Source: Euptelea pleiosperma
Lineage: Eukaryota; Streptophyta; Magnoliopsida; Ranunculales; Eupteleaceae
Reading direction: 5' to 3'
DNA length: 64,000 nt
Assembly (NCBI GenBank): GCA_035048495.1
Contig: CM068546.1
Coordinates: 38,334,674-38,398,673, forward strand
In this document: in pieces, positions 50,901 to 62,900 of the stretch
How the letters are laid out: the number at the start of each line of letters is the position of its first letter
Numbering within the stretch: the stretch's first letter is position 1
Translations under genes and position numbers: made by a program
Notes under the pieces: generated by a model
Told to the model about the DNA's origin: nothing
What the model saw: only the letters and a program-made list of their open reading frames with translations
Databases searched by the model: none

Positions 50901-53900
50901 TGCCTCCAGAATATCCTATCCAACAATGGGATCCAGCCAGAGTTCAAGAAGTTAGCAACCAACGAGGTTAGGAGGGAGAAACTTCCGTTGGCATTTGAAG
51001 AGCATTCTCTTACAGGGGATTCTTTTGAGCACCGAAACTTTTGTGCAGACCAGGAGCGTAGGCCGAAGGAACTGTGGAACCACGCCATTATCTATGAATC
51101 TTTGGCTCTCGACTCGAATTGGGAAGATATTGCGGTGGCGTTAACGTGGATATCGGGAGTAGCAGAACTTTTCTACCTCATTCCCTGTGGGGAGAAGAGA
51201 AGTTTCTTTGTGGATGATCTTTCAATTTTAGAATTCTTGTCCATTAGGGTGGGATATAACATCATCTATTTGAACAGATGGTGGCCTCTGATCAACCATA
51301 TTCCGGCGAGCTGGAACTCCTCTCCAGTCTGGGTACTAGTCCAAGGATTACCCTTTCATCTGTGGAACAGACAGGTGTTTGAAACCATTGGAAGGAGGGC
51401 AGGGGGTTTGATGGATGTTGGTGTTGCATCCTTAGTCGGCACGGATGACAGTGCCCTGCGCTTGAAAGTTGGAGGAAAGCCTAAAGATATTCCAAGGATT
51501 GTTTATATTAAGGATTGAGAGACCTCGTATCAAGTCAGTCTCGATTTGAATTTCCTTGGAACCAAGCAAGTAGAAAAGCTGATCGAGAACACCTGGAATA
51601 GAACCCAACGAAACAAACCCTTTGCAGAAGACAGATTGTCGTGGAACAGAGCGGAGGGATGCGGTGGTGGAATAGGGGGACGACAGCCGGAGGCGGAGGA
51701 GTTTCCAACCATTGATGTAGTTATCGAGAAGCACGACCATTACGTGGCGAGTGCTGTAGAGGAGAAATCTTCAGAACCAATAGGAGAGAGGAGTGTGAAA
51801 TCGTACGCAGGTACAACAACAGGCGTTAAGAGCGGATAAGAAGACACCGACTTTGAAATTTTGAGTTGATTCCAGAATAACCTCACAGCCTGGTGGGAGT
51901 TATTCCTAGCCATACAAGTGGCATAATCCTACTAGGGTTACTAAAGGATTGCGGTTTGGGGGCGGGCCCAGTGGGTCCAACAACTTTAAGATGCGGGCGG
52001 TGCGTATCGGTGGTTCGGGCAAGCTCTAAAAAAGGCGGTATTATAAATATGGGTATTCGAATCGGCAATCCAAAAGAACATGTGATTCACAAAGACCCGC
52101 GACATTAGTTCCAACGTTATTTCAGAAGGATTTTAGCCCCTCATCAATAGGTCTTGGAGTCTTGTCCTCACTGGGGAAGGCTAAAGTTCCCGAGTCCAGC
52201 AATAAGGAGAGGAGCTTGAAGGCCGCTCAGAAAAAAGGTAAGACAATCGAATCTAGACCTTCTCCCTCTTCCTCTGATGGTTCTGGGTTTTTTTCTTTTC
52301 CGCCTGGCCTTTTCAAGGGCAGTTCGCAGTTTGGGTGTACGGAGCAAGGGGAATGCAGCTCGCCATACACTGATAGGGGAAAGGAGATACCAGGGGCTTG
52401 AAACCAGGATAGGGTCGCAACGTCAGATAAGTCATATGAGGGGTGCGTAGGTGGGCTTAGCAAGGGGAACCCTGGGACGAGGAAAGGGAGTCGAACAGAC
52501 AACGAAATGACCTTAGCGGATCTCCATTCAAAGGTTCTATCTATGGAGGGTTTATATTTGATTGACCAGTAGGAGAGCAGAAGAGATTGAGGTCTCTACT
52601 CAAATTGATTGGATTAGTGGAAATTCCCAGATTTCCTGTATCTATTAGCTCAATTGAGCAAGATCTTAACTCTTGGTTCAGACGCAACATATTATTATTG
52701 GGGGAATCCCTGGGCCTGTCTTTCAAAGGGCACGAGGTTGAGGTTAGAAATTTGATCCTATCGATTCTGTGAGTCCCAGAGGAATCAGGTGGTTTAATGT
52801 TACAACACGGTGTTAATCAGGAGTTTGGGGAAGGGAGTTGCGGGAAGAAGAAGGTTACCAAGGCAGTGGACTCCCAAACTTCCGGAAATTCATCTGGGGA
52901 TGTGGAATTTATTGGGGTTGGGCTAGGAGACCCTGTAGAGAAGGGGTCAGGGAAGGGAGATACTGCAGACCCAGGCGACTCTTTGCAACCGATTAGGACC
53001 GTTAAAGTCCATAGTGAGCTCCAACGACTGGAGTGCCCTTATAATTCAGGAGGCTCTTTGGTGTATAGGAGCCGAAGAAGCGGGAGGAAGCGGAGAAGTG
53101 ATTAATGAAGTACAACATCCTTTTGTGGAATGTTAGGGGTCTGGGTAATAGAGATAGAAGAATGGTTGTAAAAAGTTTGATTAACAGATGGGGAGCCATG
53201 GTGATTATGCTTCAAGAAACTAAATTGGAGAGGGTGAATGGGGGTGTCATCAAGGAGATTTGCGGCCATGGGGACTTCGTGTGGCAGGAATTACCAGCAA
53301 TTGGAACTTCAGGGGGTATTATTATCATATGGGATAGGAGGTTTCTTGAGGTGGAGGATGTTTTAATAGGAACATTCTCAGTCTCCATTAGATGTAGAGG
53401 CATGGAGATCAGTTGTGGTGGATCCTAACGGGGGTGTATGGTCCTTCGAATAGAAGGGGCAGACAGTAGTTCTGGGAAGAGATGGACGATATTGAAGGTC
53501 TCTGGAATGATCCTTGGTGCGTAGAAGGCGATTTCAACTTTGCCCGCTTCCCGCACGAGAAGAATGTTGGAGGGAGGATGACTAAGAGCATGAAAGATTT
53601 CGGGGAGTTTATAAACAGGCAGGCTCTCATGGATCTCCACGTAGGGGGAGCTAAATATACTTGGTCTAATAACCAAGCCAGACCCACCCTATGCAAGCTT
53701 GATAGGTTCCTTGTGTCCCACAGTTGGGAAGACCATTTCCAAGAGGCCTCTTTGGTTGCGATTCCTAGACCGGCTTCGGATCATACTCCCTTGTTGTTAG
53801 GTTGTGAGGGTTTTAGATCGAGACCATCCCCTTTCCGATTCGAAAATATGTGGCTTAGCGACCCACATTTCAAGCCTAAAGTGGAGGAGTGGTGGAATTC

Positions 53901-56900
53901 CTTTTCCTTTGAAGGAAAGGCGGGCGTGACCTTTAGACGTAAGCTGAAGGCACTTAAAGAAAGGATCAAATCTTGGAACCGGGAGACCTTTGGCCGTATT
54001 GAACATAAAAAGGGTTTGGTCTTAGAGAAGATTACCATGCTCAATAAGGAGGAAGATACGAGCCTATCGTTGGAAGATCAGATGGAAAGAACTGACTTGA
54101 AGGCCGAATACCAGCACTTGGGTTGCGTTTGGTTCGCTGGAAGTGGTTTTCCAGGAAGTGGGTTTTCAAGGAATTGCCACTTCCTTGAAACCCACATCCT
54201 GGAATCTATTTTCCTGGTGTTTGGTTGAATCCTGGAAAATAGCAGAAAATTATTTTTAATCAATTTTGAGCCGAAAATGACACCAAGAGTTAATCTCTAC
54301 AAAAAAAAATAAAGATTTTCGATTTTTTCTTCCTTCATTTATCGACCTTTTCTAAATTTTTTCCTTTCCCTCGAGACTATAAATTTTCATATAGACTAGA
54401 AGGCTAGATATCTCAACTTTAATAGTTTGTAACGCATTGTACGTGCATTCCCAACACATCATTTGCTCCTCTTGATCAAATCTCTAAAACCCATCTCTCA
54501 ATCTCCCCAAATCTCAAATCTCAAAACACTCCTTTTGAAGCATTTATGAGGTATAATCCTACCTAGATAAGATTAAATCTAGAGTTATAGGCATCCAATC
54601 TTTTGCAAGGATTGGGAGTGGGTGGACTTGAGTACACATCCTCCAAATGTGTGTTTTTGCACCTGCACATTTATCTGGCTACATGACCCCGTAGCCGAAC
54701 AAATTGCGTATAGGGTCGGAATGTAACAAGGTCTACCTGAAACTTTAGAGCGTGAGGAAGCACGATTTTGTTACTCACCGCTTCCATCTGGGCCCACTGA
54801 CCACATGGATGTTAGCCCACCGCGTGGTAGACATTACCAAAAATCAGCTTGTTTGATGATTTTTTAACCGTTGGTTTTAGTACTCAAAAATAATGGTTGA
54901 ATTCAACGGCTAGAGGTTACCAATCAGCATGATTTTGCCTAAAAAGTACTAAAATCTAATGGCTAGAGGTTACCAATCAGTGAGATTTTTGGTCTGTGAT
55001 TTTTGCCTAAAAAAGCACTAAAATCTAATGGCTAGAGGTTACCAATCAGTGTGATTTTTGGTGTGTGGTTTTTGCCTAAAAAGTACTAAAATCTAATGGC
55101 TAGAGGTTACCGATCAGTGTGATTTTTGGTGTGTGATTTGTACCTAAAAAAGTACTAAAATCTAATGGCTAGAGGTTACCGATCAGTGTGATGTTTGGTG
55201 TGTATATCCACAAAGGGGCGGGCTGAATAGCCATGCGGTTAGTGGGCCCAGATTGCAACGTTGAGTAGCATGAATCGTGCTTCCACATGCTAAAAAGTTT
55301 CAGGTATCCCTCCTTACATCTTTTTGCAATTGTTGTGTATAAAGATTGATAGATGCAGTCGTGTAGAGGGTTTGAAGCTCTCAAGTTTTTGTTGGGTAGT
55401 GGGAACAAGAATATTGGGTCAAACGGTGATGTGGGAACAAGTCAACATTGTCTAATACTGCTATGGTTTTTCTCTTTTGCAAATGACCAGCTGATCCCAG
55501 CTGGGATGCACAATAACACAGAAGATCTATTAACATCAGAATCAAGGAAATAAATTTCCCGAAATTAACGAAATATTTCCATTTTCTAGGTTACCGACAG
55601 GAAAGAATACATACACGAAATGTTTCCATACATGTCGAAATATTTCGTGTTAACAGTAAATTTCGGTCAATTGACGGTGTAAATATGTATTATTTTGGTC
55701 GAAATGTTTCGACATCAATAGAAATATTTCGATCGAAGGTAGGAAATGTCCCATTTGAGCACCACAAATCTCATATTTGATCATTTAACCCCTTTCCATA
55801 TATATATATATATAGAAGACCAATCCATTATAGACCGCTATGGTTATTCATTTCCACACTACATATGGTTGTATATTATGGTTTGATAGTTTATGAGTGT
55901 TTTTAGGCTTGTTTTTATCATTTTCCATACTTTCCAGAAACATTTCTATAATATTTCTATCATTTCCGCATTATTTCCATCATTTCCACGAAAATGTATA
56001 TTTCCACACTGGTCGAAATATTTCCATTTCCGGGCTGGTCGAAATAAACCTCGAAACCGAAATTTATTTTCTTGATCAGAATAAACCAAACGCACGAAAG
56101 TCATACTTTTCCGAGATTTTGTTATCTTTTCCCGGAAAAGAGCCGAACCAAACGCAGCCTTGGTGAGGATGGAGGAGATAAGTTGGAAACAGAAATCCAG
56201 GGTTAGGTGGCTTAAGGAGGGAGACTAGAATACGAAGTTTTTTCATAAGGTTGCGAATGCTAATAGGAGGAACCACATTCATCGCCTCAAAATTAAGGGA
56301 GTTATGAAGGGAGATGAAGAAAGTATTAGGCAAGGGGCGGTCGAGTTTTATTCTGATATGTATATTGAGCCGATGTCCTATAGGCCTTCCCTAGAAGGCC
56401 TTCAGTTCGACCAAATTAGTGCAGGAGATGGGGAGAAGTTGGAGAAGTCGATAGTGGAGGAGGAGGTGGTGCATGCTTTATCTACCATGGCAAACGATAA
56501 GGCTCTAGGCCCAGATGGCTTTTCTATAGCCTTTCACAAGCATTGCTGGGATATCATTGGTGCAGATTTTATAAAGGTGGTGGCAGAATTTCAAGAAGAA
56601 GGCTTCCTCGATTTCCCATCAAACAACACTTTCATAGCCTTGATTCCGAAGACTATGGGGGTTGAGGATATCTCGGATTACAGATCCATTAGTTTGGTGG
56701 GCAGTGCTTACAAAATAATAGCAAAGGTGTTGGCCTTAAGATTTAGAGAAGCTCTATCTTCGGTAATATTGGCTAACCAAGGAGCTTTCGTTAAAGGGAG
56801 GCAGATTCTTGATGGAGTTCTCATCACCAATGAATGTATCGACTCAAGAATCAAGTCTGGTAATCCCGGAATCGTCTGCAAGATTGACATGGAGAAGGCC

Positions 56901-59900
56901 TATGACCACGTTAACTGGGGATTCTTGGATTACGTATTGGGCAGAATGGGATTTGGGGGTAAATGGAGAAAGTGGATTTGGAGATGCATCTCTTCAGCCT
57001 CCTTTTCTATCCTTGTCAATAGCTACCTTGCGGGTTACTTCAAAAGCTCAAGGGGTTTGTGACAAGGTGATCCCCTTTCACCATTCCTGTTCATGGTGGT
57101 GATGGAGGCCCTAGGAAGGATGATATCAAAAGCTGTGTCTTTGGGTGAGATAGTTGGGTTTAGCATAGCTCCTGGGGTTCCAATAATTCCCCACCTTCAG
57201 TTTGCCGACGACATTCTCATCTTCCTCAACTCGATGTTGTCTCAGCTGAGATTCCTCAAAGGCATACCGGGATGTTTTGAAGCTATTTCAGGTCTACGGG
57301 TGAACTTGTCCAAGAGCAAAATGTACCCTGTTGGAGAGGTTGAGGATATGGAGGGCATGGCAAACATCTTACATTGCCCAATCGACAAGTTTCCCTCTAC
57401 TTATTTGGGTCTGCCTCTTGGGGCTACTTATAGGTCCAAGGCTCTTTGGAGGCTTGTGATTGAAAGCTTTGGGAGGAGATTAGCCATGTGGAAATCGAAA
57501 TATCTATCTAAAGGGGGCAGGTTGGTGTTGATAAAAAGCTCTCTTTCGAGTCTAACCATCTATTACATGTCTCTTTTCCTCATCCCGAGGAGGGTGCTAC
57601 GCATTGTGGACAAGATCATGAGAGACTTCTTGTGGGAGGGGTGCTCGGAAGATCATAAGATTCACTTGGTGGGATAGATGCTTAGAAGATCATAAGATTC
57701 ACTTGGTGAGACTTCTTGTGAGGTGGGATAATCCTCCTGAAGCGACTTATCACCACACCAGGTGTCTTCCCAAAAACTGATTCTATCACCGGCTCCAACC
57801 TCGAAACACACCCCTTTATCGAAATCCTTAGTCACCTTCAGGATTCCTCTCCACACACTACAACCATAAGGGCTTTTAACTTCGAGACTTTTCCAACCGT
57901 AGAGGGAAACACCGTATTTGCCCGCCATAACAATCCTTCACAAGCTGGTCATCTCCTCCCCAAATCTCCATAACCACTTGCCCAGGAGAGCAATGTTCAT
58001 GGATTTGGGTTGCTTAATCCATAGGCCGTCTTTTACAGTGAAGAAAGGAGGATCGATTCTTGCTTGCTATAGATATGAAGGGGAGACTGGAGGGTGGAAT
58101 TTGGATTTCAGAAGGAACTTGAATGATTGGGAGATTGAACCGTTTTCTAGTCTTATATCGAGACCGCAGGAAGTTACCCTAAGGCCGTTGGTGCAGGATA
58201 GAAGAGTGTGGTCCTGGAATAAAGGGAAGTCTTTTACAATGAAATCCTTTTATGTGGAACTTCATAGATCTTAAGGAGCTACCTTTCCAGTGTCCTCGGT
58301 TCGGAAATCCAAGATTCCCTCTAAAGTAGCTTTCTTTGCCTGAGAGGCTTCTCTGGACAAGATCCTAACCATAGACCACTTGATGGCTAGAGGTCTTAAC
58401 TTGGTGCATTATTGCTGGATGTGCAAAACCAATGGGGAGTCGGTGGACCATCTTCTTCTCCATTGTGAGATGGCCATAAAGATATGGAATGCTTTATTGT
58501 TAGATTTCGGGGTGTGTTGTGTTATGTCGGCTTCTCTTATGGCTCTTCTTTTGAGTTGGAAGTCTAAAGCGTTCTCATCTAGAGGGAATGCGCTTTGGAA
58601 AATGACTCCTCTTGCGATCATCTGGGGCATTTGGAGGGAAAGGAACCATAGGGCTTTTGAAGATAAAGAATTGGAAGTGCAGTCTATAATCTTTAACATT
58701 AATGGGCTGATGTATTTGTGGTTTAAGGTGGTCTTGGAGTGTAGGGACTTATTTTTTGAAGACTTTGTGTTCCGATGGGAGAGCATATGTTCTAGGGAAG
58801 GGAGTTAATGGGGGTTTGGTTTTTCCTGTGTTCTTGCCAGGGCTTTGTGTAGGTCATCTTGACCTGCCTCTCTCTGGTTGGCTGTATCTTTTGGCTTCGG
58901 CCTTTTAATATATTTTCACTTATCAAAAAAAAAAAAAAAATCCCTTGACCGTCAAAGTCCTTAGCCTTACACACCCTATCCCACCTCACCAAATGAATCT
59001 TGTGGCAATCCGAACTCCCGTCCCACAAGAAGTCTCTCATGATCTTGTCCAAGGTGAGAAACACACAGTTCGGCATCAGGAACAGGGACTAGGGACTCCC
59101 TTAGTGAATACATCCGTCACCTGTTCTTTAATCTTCACAAAAGGAGTACAAACTTCCCCAGTAACAATCTTTTCTCGTATGAAGTGTCTGTCCACTTCAA
59201 TATGCTTTGCTCGATTGTGTTGAATTGGATTATGGGCAATACTGATTGCTGCCTTGTTGTCACAATACAAGTTTACCGAGGCAGTAACGGGGAATCCTAG
59301 TTCAGCCACTAAGATTTTCAACCACAACATCTCGCAGAAGCCATGAGCCATAGCTTGAAACTCAGCCTTTGCACTGGAACGAGCAACCATAGGTTGCTCT
59401 TTGTTTCTCCATGTCACAAGATTGCGCCCAATAAATGGGCAATACCTTGAAGTGGATCTTCTGTCATCCTTGGCACTTGTCCAGTCTGTATCAGTGTATG
59501 ACTCCACTTTCATCTGACTATTTTTCTTGAAGAGGTCCCCTACCAGGGGAGGATTTGAGATACCTCAAGATCCTGTGTGCTGCTTTCAACTGGATGTCTT
59601 TAGGTGAGTGCATATACTGGCTGATCAGACTGACATCATAAGCAATATCTGGTTTGGTCAAAGAGCAATATATCGACCTCCCGATTAGTCTTTGAAAGCT
59701 CTCAACGTCCTTCAGTAACTCACCACTTGCTTCACCTAGCTTATGATTTTGTTCTATAGGGATGTCCACATGCTTGGGCCTTAATTTTTCATTAGTCAGC
59801 AGATCAAGGACATACTTTCTTTGAGAGATGAAGATCCCCTGATCTTGCAACCTCTATACCTAAAAAGTACTTTAGGGGTCCTAGATCCTTTGTCTCAAAC

Positions 59901-62900
59901 TTGGCAGCTAGATGCCTTTTTAGCTTTGCAACTTCTTCAACATTATTGCCCGTCACAACAATGTCATCCACATAGACAATAAGAGCAGTAGTGCTCTTCC
60001 CATGAGATGATGGATATCCATGGAAAATACACTTCAAAGCCTTCGGATCTAACTTGTCATATTTAGGGCGATGAACATACATGTAACTGACAGTCAATTT
60101 TTTTTGGAGGAACTAAAAATAGAGGACGATCTGGACTAAGGAAAGAAATAGGAGTTAAAAAATTACGAACATGAGAAGGCATATGGTTGATTAAATACAA
60201 AACGGTCAACAGTACTTCAGACCAGAAGGTTTTTGGAAACCAATGTGGGCACAAGTTATTTCAAGTTAATGCCTGTGTTTTCTCTCCTCCACGCCATTCT
60301 ATTGTCGTTTTTTAACATAGGATGTTTGGGGTTCAATACGTTGCTCGTTGAAGTGCGATGCTAGGTCGTCATACATATATTCACCCCCATTATCAGAATG
60401 AAGAATTTTAATTTTGGCGTCAAATTGGGTACACGCCATTTGGTGAAAGGTCTTAAAGATGGAACACATCATATTTGGACTTCCTTAGGTATACCCAAAT
60501 GTAACGAATATAGTTATCGCAAAATATAAGAAAGAAACGACATGAAAACAAAGTAGTATTTGAAGGGCTTACCCATCAAAATGAACAATACTTTTACTAT
60601 CACTGAAAGGAAAAGATGCACGACAATGTTTTGCAAATTCCCAAGTTTCACAGTTAAGCTTAACAGAAGAATCAAATGTAAACTCTGAAAACAAACGCTT
60701 AAACGTAGAAATAGGTAAATGACCAACGTGTTATGCCAACACATTAATAGGTCTATATTGACTATAACACTATCACTAGTACAAGACTAGTGTGCTTCAT
60801 TAGAAGGAAGCTCGTTTGTATCCAGATGATACAAACCATTGTCTTCACAACCACACCAAATCGTGTTCCTCGTTTCCAAGTCCTGAAACACAGAGTGAGA
60901 TGGAAAAAGGTGATACTACAATTCAGATTTTTGGTAATACTACTAATAGATAAAAGGTTAGTTGTAAACTTTAGGGCACGGGGACCGAAGATAAGGTTAT
61001 GGATGGTGAAGCTGTAACATTACCTTTTTTGACACCAAGGAAAAAGTACCATCAACAATTATGATCTTATCTTTACTAGAACACCCTATAGTATGAAAAA
61101 ATAGATGACATACCAGTCATATGATCGGAGGCCCCTGAATCGATGATCTTAGATGGACTGAAAGATATAATGGACACAATTAGAGCTGATCCAAAAGTGC
61201 ATGAAATAACAAATATGAAAGTAGGTGCATCGGACTGTTCATTGAGATGAGCCATCATACGCCTCAACTTCTCTAGTTAGTCATTGGAAAATGTGACCAT
61301 TCCCCAGAAGATGTCGAAATTGGATGAGATGTGTCCCGGGGTACTGCATATGCTAAGGAATTGGGGTTAAATTGAGGTGGTTGACCATATAAATCCCAAC
61401 ATGTCTTTTTTGTGTGACGTCTTCTCCCATGATGTTCATGCTTTAACTTGTCTTTGTCATTGTTCTTCTAAAAAAAAAAATATGGTGCTACACCTTACTT
61501 GACTTATGTGAAGTTGTTGCGAGAGTGGATTTATCATGTGAAACACCATCATGTCCAGATCTAGATAACGTGGCACTTGTACCTTTTTCTCTTTGAATCT
61601 AAGAATGAATCTGAGACAACGAAGAGGGTAGTGGGTCTCTACCCAGAACATGGATCATGGCATGCTCATAACTCTGATTCAAACTAGCAAGAGCTTAATA
61701 TCCGTGTATGTTCTACTATGGCTGTATAAGTTGATGTGTCTGTAAAACATACAACGTGTGAAACTCTGATAGTCGTCAACTTCCTCCCATTTACTTTGTA
61801 GAGTAGCATAATAGGCTCATAAAGTCATCTCTCCCTGACAAAGATTGGATGTTTTCTGATGCAACTGATATAAGTTGACAAATTCCCAACCTGAGAATTG
61901 GTATGTTCAACTGAGTCTCAGATTTTCTTGACTAAAGTTAAGAAAAAAAAACCCTTACTAATATGGGGTTGTATAGAATGCAACAACCATGACATTAATT
62001 TCAGATTTCAGCCTCCCATTTGTTATATTTAGGATCATTTGGAGTCGGGGTTCTCACCATGCCATTAATATAACCCAAATTTCCACGTTCACCAATGTAC
62101 ATTCGGGCAGACTGTGCCCATTCCAGATAATTAAAACCATCTATTTAACTGTAGACTGTAGTGGCTTGCAACGTTGGATGATGGTCACCATGGGTGCCCA
62201 TGTTCGACATACCACTCTAAAAGTAGCAGAATAATCACCGATTGAACTTTCGATTGATATTTTAACTTAGGGTTTACACTTTCATAGAAAACAAAAGGTT
62301 ACTTGCAGCTCAACAGTGCACACATACAACAGTCACAAATCAACCTCACGATGGCATTAGAAGTCCAAAAAATAAAAAAAACTTGTGACATGTCCCGTGA
62401 ATAGTACTCCTATGAATAGTAACGATGAGCAACACTCTGTGAATAGCGCGAAGAACAATACTCTGTCAACTGTTCAATGAACAATTAGAAGGGGAATAAA
62501 CCCAACACCCCCCAAAAAACATGCGATTTATCCCAAGAGTAAGACCCAACCATGCAGTTTGCCTTAGGAACAAATCTCTATCTTGCGGCACCCATCTACC
62601 ACCTGTGGAAACTTAGGTTTCGAAACATAGCACCCTAGGTACTTTCTCTGATACCATGTTATCACATACTTGGGAAATACCTACGTTTCAATCAATAGAG
62701 AAAGAGAAAATGTGTAGAATGGAAGAAACAAAGAAAGAGAGCAAGGAGAGAAGAAGGATTGGGAAGGGGAAATCGTGTGTATTGTATTTGCACGATTTTC
62801 CATGTTTTAGTATATATTAATAAATGGATGCGAAATATTAAGAATGCCCCTGGTACGGGTACCCCATAGTTACAATAAAGAAAAAAAAATAAGACATTTA

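Larger units (their letters stand above)
54121..56159. mobile_element. Harbinger-like element, 2039 bp, in LINE H
   Basis: Ends GGTTGCGTTTGGTTCG and CGAACCAAACGCAGCC; 3-bp TSD TTG at 54118-54120 and 56160-56162. No transposase. It contains a foldback element with tandem repeats and a hAT-like MITE, so it is a nest of three. Its termini match the truncated element at 14562. Confidence 0.75.
53105..58808 (+). pseudogene. LINE H ORF2: endonuclease, reverse transcriptase, zf-RVT
   Basis: Endonuclease [48 protein letters not shown] and [10 protein letters not shown] (SDH catalytic triplet). RT: LALIPK-type block [93 protein letters not shown]. zf-[21 protein letters not shown]. Breaks: frameshift near 53428, TAG 56226-56228 (TGG expected), TGA 57060-57062 (CGA expected before QGDPL), the inversion, and the Harbinger-like insertion. 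Confidence 0.85.
50471..58940 (+). mobile_element. LINE H, near full-length L1-type element with nested insertions
   Basis: The only LINE here with both ORFs. ORF1 from 50557 and ORF2 from 53105 to 58808; tail CACTTATCAAAAAAAA ends near 58940. Subtracting the 2039-bp Harbinger-like element (54121-56159) plus its 3-bp TSD restores the ORF2 frame exactly. A segment at about 57690-58040 is inverted. The exact 5' end (50471-50557) is uncertain and no TSD was found. Confidence 0.85.

Noticed and set aside
54908..55236. Regular repeats as a CRISPR array
   Set aside because: Head-to-tail 69-bp units without distinct spacers, inside a plant foldback element.
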